DNA from: Orbus sasakiae
GTDB taxonomy: Bacteria; Pseudomonadota; Gammaproteobacteria; Enterobacterales; Orbaceae
Direction of reading: 5' to 3'
Assembly: GCF_039542345.1 (NCBI RefSeq)
Contig: NZ_BAABHY010000001.1
Coordinates: forward strand, 248,001-312,000
Length of the DNA: 64,000 bases
Under the pieces are notes generated by a model. The model ran no database searches. It was not told the origin of the DNA and saw only the letters and a program-made list of their open reading frames with translations. Each line of letters begins with the position of its first letter. The stretch's first letter is position 1. Below, piece by piece: positions 45,027-52,373 of the stretch. Position numbers and translations under genes: made by a program.

Positions 45027-46075
45027 TGTCTTACGGTATAAAAATTTTCACAAAGGATAGTCGGGGGTATCATCTAGATAACAATACCACGTCAATGTTC
45101 ATGACTGCGGCACGGTATGGTGATATTTCGGAAAAAACAAAGATCTATATACCAAAAGGATATAACTACTACGCTTATTTATCTGACGGGTGTGGATTTT
45201 ATGATGAAATAGACAACGATTCAAATATGATTGTAGGATCAATTGAATCTATAGCTTACTTGGATGAAAATCAGCATCTTTGTTTTAAAAATGGTAAGCA
45301 CGCATCTTATGCGGGTTGGGGCTATGACGGGCGTCCTGTTATCACCAAGCAGCAACTCATAGTATTAACATGGCCGGAAAATAACACTGCTTCTGGGTAT
45401 GGGATATCAATGAAAGGTGTAAACAATTTTTTTTCAATCAATGGAGATAGTTTATTTTCAAATGTTATATGGAAAGGTGATATTGAAATAACAAATAGAG
45501 GTTGGAGTGTTGCTGAAATAAATAGTAATCTTAGCTATCAAAACTCATTTGTTTTTTTTTATTGTGATGACGAGACAATATCAATCGGACGTAGTAATAG
45601 GATCACAGAGAGAGGTGATATAATTTTACTTCCCTATGATCTTGATGGTTTTATTAGCAACAGAAGCGTTAAAGCAAAAATTGTAGTTTTTGGTAATGAT
45701 AAAATAAAAACATCAAAATACGGGATGAGAATATATAACAACAAAAAAATAGTTTATGATTCATGCAATGAGATTCTAATAAACCCCAAATTTATGGAGT
45801 TTTCACCGCACAACGTAGGGCAAATGGTAGAGGTGCCTGGTATCAAAAGACCTATGTTCCCGAAAGTAACAGTAGGTTCTAAATATTTTAATGATAAAAG
45901 CGGTGGCGGTTATTTTTGTGATATTGCACTAAGATCCAATGGGCGAAAAGTTTCTACTATAACGCAAAATACATTTAAATCAGCATTTCTAGAATCTGAT
46001 ATACCTATCTCATCATTTGTCTCAGAGCAACAAGTGATGATTATAGACGCGGAAAATTATTTTAATTTTGACTAG
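45026..46075 (+). CDS. Tail protein downstream of J, DUF6453-like
   Basis: 349 residues. The first ATG overlaps the J stop and has GGAGG upstream. The protein starts MSYGIKIFTKDSRGYHLDN, similar to proteins encoded directly after J in lambdoid phages whose function is not defined. A run of nine T at about 45552-45560 lies inside the coding frame. Confidence 0.65.
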   Translation: MSYGIKIFTKDSRGYHLDNNTTSMFMTAARYGDISEKTKIYIPKGYNYYAYLSDGCGFYDEIDNDSNMIVGSIESIAYLDENQHLCFKNGKHASYAGWGYDGRPVITKQQLIVLTWPENNTASGYGISMKGVNNFFSINGDSLFSNVIWKGDIEITNRGWSVAEINSNLSYQNSFVFFYCDDETISIGRSNRITERGDIILLPYDLDGFISNRSVKAKIVVFGNDKIKTSKYGMRIYNNKKIVYDSCNEILINPKFMEFSPHNVGQMVEVPGIKRPMFPKVTVGSKYFNDKSGGGYFCDIALRSNGRKVSTITQNTFKSAFLESDIPISSFVSEQQVMIIDAENYFNFD

Positions 46076-46084
46076 AGGTGAGCA

Positions 46085-46385
46085 ATGAAAAATAATACTA
46101 TAAACTCTGTTTGTTAGTTTTTTATCTTACGAATATGATAAGCAGCCAGTGAGTGGGTGTAAAGCTTACTTTAAAAGCTCAGTACTGGGTGGGAAAATTA
46201 AAGATTATGACATTGAGTCCATATTGAGCAAAGATAATGTACATTACAATATAGAAGTCAAACAAAAAGGATCTACACGCAACAAGCTTAATAATTACCC
46301 ATACCCAAATACGCACAAGTTTATTGATATTAAATGTTCAGATCAAGAACGTGAATATTATTGGAAAAAAGTATTAAACATTTAA
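46085..46385 (+). pseudogene. Small ORF with apparent +1 frameshift
   Basis: An ATG at 46085 with AGGTG upstream reads ten codons to a TAG at 46115. In another frame, LFVSFLSYEYDKQPVSGCK and a further 60 residues run open to 46385. Joining the two at about 46101-46110 gives one protein of about 100 residues, so one base seems inserted or programmed there. I do not recognise the product. If intact it would be an accessory between the J region and the first fibre. Confidence 0.4.
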
Positions 46386-46393
46386 ATAATTTA

Positions 46394-46417
46394 AACCGCC
46401 TTTATTGGCGGTTTTTT
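46394..46417 (+). terminator. Terminator before tail fibre 1
   Basis: AACCGCC-TTTATT-GGCGGTT followed by T-rich sequence, within the repeat shared with the second fibre cassette. Confidence 0.8.
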
Positions 46418-46435
46418 ATTTTAAGGACTGATAAA

Positions 46436-48973
46436 ATGGCAACAATTTCAGGTATTTTAATTGATGGTGCTGGTCAGCCATTACCTAATGCTCAAATCGT
46501 TTTAACCGCACTAAAGACTTCAAGCAAAGTTTTAAACCAATCTAAAGCGTTAATTACGACAACATCAGAAACTGGTGCATATTCTGTTAGTGCTCAAGTT
46601 GGTCATTATGCGGTTACTGTTTTTAGAGAAGGTTATCCGGTTGAAAAAGTTGGATATATTCGTGTTTTTTTAGATTCAACCGATGGTTCGTTGAATGACT
46701 ATTTACTCAATCCAAGTGAAAATGAAATTACCCCTGAATTACTAGCCCAGGTTATGCAAGCTAGAGCTGATGCACTAATTTCAGCAACAAATGCATCTCA
46801 AAGTTTTACTAATGCAGAAAAGTTGTTAAATGATGTTGTCAAAAAAACGGGTTCAACTGTGACTGGAAAAATTTCATTCGATAGGCCAGTTGTTTCTTCT
46901 GTTATTGCTTCAAATACACCAAAATCAGCTTCCGAATTAAACCCTAATGCTATTTGGGGGAATAATTCTTCTCAATATGCGGTATTTAATGGTAATGATA
47001 ATGCCTCATTAGGTAAAACAAATAATTTAACGATTGCAAGTTGGCAAGGAGTAGGCTTTGCTCCCCTATACGCTTCTCAAGAATCTAACGCGATTAATAG
47101 CACTGTTGTTATAGATACAAGAAAGGGAACATTAAATGCTATTGGAGGTGTTTACGAAAATAGTGACAAACTTGCTAAATTAAAAGATGTTTTGTCAAAC
47201 AAGGGTGCGACATCAAGTGGTGATCTTACTATCAAAAAATCTATCCCCAGATTGCACTTAACCGATTCAGTTTCTGGTAGCGGAGCAGTTCTTTTATCAA
47301 CAGGTTATGAATTTGGATTATATGATTCAAAAGATACAGAAAGTGTTAAATTGTCTTATAATTACGCAACTAAAAATTGGAGCTTTTTAAACAGTACTGT
47401 CACTATTGGTGGAAAAAATATATTGGTTGATGGCTCGTCTGTGAAGCAACTAACTCAGATTAATCAGAATAACGCAAATGTACAATATAAAAAATTGTGT
47501 GCTATAAAATCAGATACATCAAGTAAAGTCAGTAAAATTTCTTTACTAGTATCTGGGGCAAATAGCTGTGTTGATACAAACAACTCACTCGACGTTGTTA
47601 ACTTTGGATTAAATGGTAGCAATGTCTATTTAAATCATCAGATAATTTTTGACTCTGCTTCATCATCAAATAGAGCGAAGTATTTTTGGATTTATAATAA
47701 TATAGCTGGACTATATGAGCTTTGGATCAGATTTGGAACATTTAGAGGTGCATTTGGTATATCAGTAGTTTCGGGAACAAACTCTAATACAACCTTATTT
47801 TTAGATGATCCGGTAGCCACCGAGTCGGCACCAACAGGGACAGCGAATTATTCTACAACAGTTAAGGTTTTACATGATAATGATGCTTCTTTAAATACAG
47901 ATCTTCACATGTATGGAAATCGAAGGATTATTAATTTTCCTTACGGAAAACATCAAATAATTTCAGCCACTAATTTTGCGTTCAATTTCAATGGTTCAGA
48001 TGGTAAGCAGTTGTCAAGACTTTGGTGGAAACAGGATTCCAATAATTGGATTTTTGAAAATGGTAGTGCAATATTTAATAATGAAATAATTAGTGCGTCA
48101 ACTGGTAACGATTTTAGATTTAAAGTTGCGAATAAACCATCGATGATTTTTAGATATGATGGTGATAGATATCATATTTTATTTACTGATGCAACAACCC
48201 CTAATGGTCAATGGAATAATTTACGTCCACTTAATATTCGATCACAAGATGGTGTTGTTGATATTGGTACTGGACTTACTTTAAAAAATGTGTCGGTTTT
48301 GAAACAAGGTGATGCCGGTTTAAACACAAGAAATCTTCCTTTAATAACTGATTTTAAAACATTATCTATCAATAGCGGAATATATAGGGCATTTGGTTCT
48401 AAAGTCCCCAATATTGCAACACCTAATGCCCCTACGGGTTCATCTAATGCAAGACTAACAGTAACAGTACGTTGTGATGGCTCTGTCACTCATTATGAGG
48501 TTATTGAGAATGGATCTAGAAATCCTAAAAAATGGATTGGTGAATGTTATTCATTATCTGGATCTTTAGTTATATATTGGGCTGAGGTTGTTACATCCGC
48601 TAATGTAGGAACTATTCTTCCTAATATTGAATATTGGTATTTAACGGGGACTGAAAGTGCTCCTGCTACGTTGAACGTTAATGGCACTATTATAATTGAT
48701 GATACTCTTTATCCGTCGAAAAGCGTCACGATGGAGGCTCAAATACGATACACCTGTAAAGATGGTGTTACTAGGTGGATGCCTGCCATTTGGTTATGGG
48801 ATGGCACCCCACATGGCGTAAAACTTACTAGAACTTCTGATAATAAAGTATTAATTAGAGGTGGTACAAAACAATTGATGTATGTTGATGGTACCGCTTG
48901 GGGGATTCCTGATAGTTATTGCCCTAAGGCTACAGTAACAAGTGCTCAAATCCGTGTTGCTATTTATAAATAA
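46436..48973 (+). CDS. Tail fibre 1 (Stf-like N-terminus)
   Basis: 845 residues. The N-terminal 105 residues (MATISGILIDGAGQPLPNAQ onward) match the lambda Stf-type attachment domain that anchors a side fibre to the tail. Beyond that the sequence is rich in Asn, Ser and Thr, with repeated VTGKI/TSSGDL-type units, and a knob-like end (YTCKDGVTRWMPAIWLWDG). I placed the start at 46436, 20 bases after the terminator. It presumably binds the target surface. It pairs with the gene at 48982. Confidence 0.85.
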   Translation: MATISGILIDGAGQPLPNAQIVLTALKTSSKVLNQSKALITTTSETGAYSVSAQVGHYAVTVFREGYPVEKVGYIRVFLDSTDGSLNDYLLNPSENEITPELLAQVMQARADALISATNASQSFTNAEKLLNDVVKKTGSTVTGKISFDRPVVSSVIASNTPKSASELNPNAIWGNNSSQYAVFNGNDNASLGKTNNLTIASWQGVGFAPLYASQESNAINSTVVIDTRKGTLNAIGGVYENSDKLAKLKDVLSNKGATSSGDLTIKKSIPRLHLTDSVSGSGAVLLSTGYEFGLYDSKDTESVKLSYNYATKNWSFLNSTVTIGGKNILVDGSSVKQLTQINQNNANVQYKKLCAIKSDTSSKVSKISLLVSGANSCVDTNNSLDVVNFGLNGSNVYLNHQIIFDSASSSNRAKYFWIYNNIAGLYELWIRFGTFRGAFGISVVSGTNSNTTLFLDDPVATESAPTGTANYSTTVKVLHDNDASLNTDLHMYGNRRIINFPYGKHQIISATNFAFNFNGSDGKQLSRLWWKQDSNNWIFENGSAIFNNEIISASTGNDFRFKVANKPSMIFRYDGDRYHILFTDATTPNGQWNNLRPLNIRSQDGVVDIGTGLTLKNVSVLKQGDAGLNTRNLPLITDFKTLSINSGIYRAFGSKVPNIATPNAPTGSSNARLTVTVRCDGSVTHYEVIENGSRNPKKWIGECYSLSGSLVIYWAEVVTSANVGTILPNIEYWYLTGTESAPATLNVNGTIIIDDTLYPSKSVTMEAQIRYTCKDGVTRWMPAIWLWDGTPHGVKLTRTSDNKVLIRGGTKQLMYVDGTAWGIPDSYCPKATVTSAQIRVAIYK

Positions 48974-48981
48974 AGGTACTC

Positions 48982-49557
48982 ATGAAAATTATCACTATAG
49001 GCAAAATTGGCACTAATCAAACAATTCAACATGCAATATATCAGTGGGATGATGTTAAGATTGAAAAAGTTGGTATGGTAGAAGATGAAGTTAAAAACAC
49101 TATTGAATCCAAAACATACAAATATTATACATTACCTGATGGGACTATTCCTGATAATCCATCGAGGTGGCAATCGAGTGATATACCTAATTTACCTGAT
49201 GGATATATCATAATCAATGAAATACCTGAAGATATTAATAATAAAATTATAACGGAAATAGGTACATGGATAGCGTTACCTGAGCCTATCCCACAAAGAT
49301 TAAGTCGCTATCAGATCATAACGGTTTTAAAAGATTTGATTATTAAAGATAATATGTCTTTATATAAATTATCAGATCAATACATAAAAACGTTAGATAC
49401 TTCAATAGCTGAAAATGATGAAGTTGTTGATGCATGGATTATGGCTTCAGAATTTAATAGATATTCCTCTGTTATTTTGATGATTCAAAGAGAGCATGAT
49501 CTAACGGAGCTGCAGCTAGATGAAATATTTATTAAAGGGGCTAAAATTACTGAATAG
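48982..49557 (+). CDS. Tail-fibre-associated protein, possible chaperone
   Basis: 191 residues directly after fibre 1 (8 bases). A Pro-rich region (IPDNPSRWQSSDIPNLPDGY) precedes a helical C-terminal half (RLSRYQIITVLKDLIIKDN). The position is that of a fibre assembly chaperone, but the sequence does not match the lambda Tfa pattern I know, so the role is inferred from place only. Confidence 0.5.
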   Translation: MKIITIGKIGTNQTIQHAIYQWDDVKIEKVGMVEDEVKNTIESKTYKYYTLPDGTIPDNPSRWQSSDIPNLPDGYIIINEIPEDINNKIITEIGTWIALPEPIPQRLSRYQIITVLKDLIIKDNMSLYKLSDQYIKTLDTSIAENDEVVDAWIMASEFNRYSSVILMIQREHDLTELQLDEIFIKGAKITE

Positions 49558-49809
49558 GTAAGTATTATCTTACTTTTAATTCATTTTTTGTTTCTTGAGA
49601 TTTGCGTTTTTTTAGCTATATTTAATAATATATGCCATAACATAAGAACGTTAAAAATACACCTACATTAACATCGTCAATAAATCTACTACTTGTTGTT
49701 TGCTGTGAATTTCAGGTGTATCTATTATGATAATAGTCGTCATCAAAAGTAATAGATTTGCTGCTGGTAATGAGATTAAAACGACAATTAATTATGGGGA
49801 GTAATATTA

Positions 49810-49884
49810 ATGATTTATCTCTTGTTGATAAACTTAGTCACATTACTAACAAATATTTTCATAGTAAGTTGGTATAGTAATTGA
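49810..49884 (+). CDS. Possible 24-residue hydrophobic peptide
   Basis: ATG with GGGGAG 8 bases upstream. The peptide begins MIYLLLINLVTLLTNIFIVS and is almost wholly membrane-compatible, like small type I toxins. A 25-residue frame ends five bases before it. Evidence is only the ribosome site and composition; chance is quite possible. Confidence 0.25.
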   Translation: MIYLLLINLVTLLTNIFIVSWYSN

Positions 49885-50124
49885 AGATAGTAATATTATA
49901 GTTAAAAGTTAGAACAGTATTATTAGACAAGGTTTGATAGATCAGGTCAGAGTTATATATCGTTAGAATATAGGAAGCAAATATTCAATTATATTGGAAG
50001 GTCCTGAGAATAATTTTTAATTGTTTTAGACGATGATTCGATAACAAGATAGAGAGATAAATCACGACATCTTACAACCAAAATATATAAATATTAATTA
50101 CAATCAGATTAATTAACCAAAATG

Positions 50125-50147
50125 ACCGCCTTGACTGGCGGTTTTTT
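50125..50147 (+). terminator. Terminator before tail fibre 2
   Basis: ACCGCC-TTGACT-GGCGGT plus a T-run, the counterpart of the hairpin before fibre 1. Confidence 0.8.
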
Positions 50148-50165
50148 ATTTTAAGGACTTATAAA

Positions 50166-51902
50166 ATGGCAATAATATCAGGAATTTTAATTAATGGTGC
50201 AGGGCAACCATTACCGAATGTTCAAATCGTTTTAACCGCACTAAAGACATCAAGCAAAGTATTAAATCAATCTAAAGCATTCATTACGACGACATCAGAA
50301 ACGGGTGCATATTCTATTAATGCTCAAGTTGGGTATTATGCTGTAACTGTATTAAGAAATGGCTACTCAGTTGAAAAAGTGGGTTGTATAAAAGTTTATG
50401 CTGATTCGCAAAATGGTACATTAAATGATTACCTACTTAATCCTAATGAAAGTGAAATATCACCCGAAATACTTGCTCAAATTGTTGAAGAAAGAAAACT
50501 GACACAACAATCTGCTAGTGAAGCTGTTAAAACACTTGAAAATAGCGTTAAAAAAACAGGTGAAATAAGTCAAACAGTTAACGGCATACTTGATGTTACG
50601 GAGTTAAAAGAGAACGGTGTTAGAGTTTATTCACCAAATAATAAACCCACTGCGAATGATGTGGGGGCTTTATCTACTGATGGAGGTACGGTGACTGGTG
50701 ATTTAACTGTAAGAACTTTAACAGCTTTAAACTATAATAAATTTTATAGAATAACAATAAACCAGAATAACACCATGTCTCACTATATAACTGGTGTTGG
50801 AGGAGAAGCGACGAGACTCCGCTGGAATACTCTTAATGATACATGGAACTTTGAAAACAGCTCAGTAACAATCAACAACAAGCCAGTATTAAAACAGGGT
50901 GATTACAACATAGGTAATACCTCTACACCTTTAACAACTTTTACAAGTTTATCTCAATTATCGGGGATTGCTTGTGGTGATCATCAGTTAGGCATAGATT
51001 CATTGGGAACTTTATTCCCAAATAGTGATTACAATTATTTATATAAGTTTGGCGCAAGGAATCGAGAGAATGGTGGGGCATTTTTACTTAAACCTTATAA
51101 TAATAACAAGATTTATATCGGTTATAATTTAACATCAACTGAAAATGTTTCTTGGGTAGAGTTACTCACTACTGCCCATACAAATGTATTGAAACTAGGG
51201 GATTATGGGCTTGGTAGCAGATCTCCATTATTGCCAGCGAATACCAATTTAACCTGGGACGCTTGTACTACCGCAAGTAGAAAATATACTTTAAGTGGTA
51301 AATATATTGGAACCCCTGACGATACAAAATCTTGGGGTGGAACCTTAGAAATAACAAGACGTTTGTATGATACTAGCACTGCTTGTGTTCAAGTAATTAA
51401 ATACCAAAGTAGGACGTATGAACGTGAAGGTGATATCATCAGTGGTAAATGGGTTTGGAGTAATTGGAAAGAGTTTATTACAACCGCAAACTCAACAGTA
51501 GATAGCAATGGATTTTATAAAAAAGCATCACCAATCATTCGATTATTTTCTAATGATGATATGGAGCCAGTAGATGGGTTTGAAAAATCAGGATGTGGGT
51601 TAATTAATAGTGAAGCTAACGGCGTTACGGCCACTAAGATTGCTGTTGGACATTATGAAATACATAGTTCATTAGGTTTTGCGAAAGAAGGTTGGTACAT
51701 TACACTGCCAGAAGATGCTAACGGTAATAAAAAGCTTTTTGCCAAATATTCGACGGATGAAAATAACGTGATCACCATTAAAACTTACACGAAGAAATTC
51801 GACTTTGCAAAATGTGAGATCGTTGCTGGTGAACCGCAAGATATAACTGGTGGTAGATGGATTGATATTCGTTTAGAAATGCCTTCGGTTGAACTTTCTT
51901 GA
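50166..51902 (+). CDS. Tail fibre 2 (Stf-like N-terminus)
   Basis: 578 residues. Residues 1-105 are about 78% identical to fibre 1 by hand count, then the two diverge. Later parts have repeated LTTF/LPANTNLTWDACT-type units with knob-like character. The C-terminal end runs IRLFSNDDMEPVDGFEKSGC and then EIHSSLGFAKEGWYITLP, ending in PSVELS. No assembly gene follows. It could give a second host range or an alternative fibre. Confidence 0.85.
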   Translation: MAIISGILINGAGQPLPNVQIVLTALKTSSKVLNQSKAFITTTSETGAYSINAQVGYYAVTVLRNGYSVEKVGCIKVYADSQNGTLNDYLLNPNESEISPEILAQIVEERKLTQQSASEAVKTLENSVKKTGEISQTVNGILDVTELKENGVRVYSPNNKPTANDVGALSTDGGTVTGDLTVRTLTALNYNKFYRITINQNNTMSHYITGVGGEATRLRWNTLNDTWNFENSSVTINNKPVLKQGDYNIGNTSTPLTTFTSLSQLSGIACGDHQLGIDSLGTLFPNSDYNYLYKFGARNRENGGAFLLKPYNNNKIYIGYNLTSTENVSWVELLTTAHTNVLKLGDYGLGSRSPLLPANTNLTWDACTTASRKYTLSGKYIGTPDDTKSWGGTLEITRRLYDTSTACVQVIKYQSRTYEREGDIISGKWVWSNWKEFITTANSTVDSNGFYKKASPIIRLFSNDDMEPVDGFEKSGCGLINSEANGVTATKIAVGHYEIHSSLGFAKEGWYITLPEDANGNKKLFAKYSTDENNVITIKTYTKKFDFAKCEIVAGEPQDITGGRWIDIRLEMPSVELS

Positions 51903-52373
51903 AAAAACTAATATATAAAGTCTAATAAATCAAATTGTGACCATTATTTTTGATAAAACTGCACATGTTCGTTAATCATTATATTTTACACTGTTATACC
52001 GTATTTGAGATATGTTAGCCAAGGTAATATAACATTAATACTTTAAATTAAAATACAAATTTTATATCGTATTAATGATATTAGTGAATAAATGAGTATA
52101 TTGATTTGTCAGATTTGATACCACGATGTATTTATCAATATAATGTCTAAAAAAGATCAAATTATTGACTTCAAATATTTTGGAATAGGTAGAATATCCA
52201 AGAATCACTTAACATCTGAGTTTTAAGATACCATTACATCCATATCATCAATCAATCTATTAGTTATTACCTATTGTTTTTATTGAAATTATTTCACATT
52301 AACTCTTTTTAAATTATTTAATCGGCGTACACTGGTTGATAAGTCTTTAAACAGCGTAAATTTGTGAGGTTTT
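51903..52373. other. Gap between the tail locus and gcd
   Basis: About 470 bp of very AT-rich sequence with no supportable gene. It holds the right boundary of the locus and the gcd promoter. Confidence 0.5.

Larger units (their letters stand above)
49558..50165. other. Gap between the two fibre cassettes
   Basis: About 610 bp with no long frame. It contains two tiny tandem frames (49727-49804 and 49810-49884) and the terminator at 50125-50147. It has the look of decayed sequence left by recombination. Confidence 0.5.
33489..51902. mobile_element. Headless lambda-like tail locus, probable F-type tailocin
   Basis: About 18.4 kb with, in order, a repressor, a Q-like antiterminator, holin, lysozyme, Rz/Rz1, the lambda-type tail genes from DUF3168 through J, and two tail-fibre cassettes. 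It has no integrase, replication, terminase, portal, capsid or connector gene. Only 85 bp separate Rz from the first tail gene, so the head module is cleanly absent rather than decayed. All large frames are open. The arrangement matches flexible F-type pyocins in logic: SOS-type control, lysis, tail, fibres. A prophage with a precise head deletion is the alternative. It sits between ygdD and gcd, both host genes. Confidence 0.75.

Noticed and set aside
45552..45560. Run of nine T inside the gene after J, possible phase-variable tract
   Set aside because: The frame is intact and one tract in AT-rich DNA does not show phase variation.
49660..52290. Weak similarity of sequence after the two fibre cassettes (near 49670-49690 and 52235-52255)
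   Set aside because: Only about 16 bases with two mismatches; too short in AT-rich DNA to prove that the duplication extends that far.
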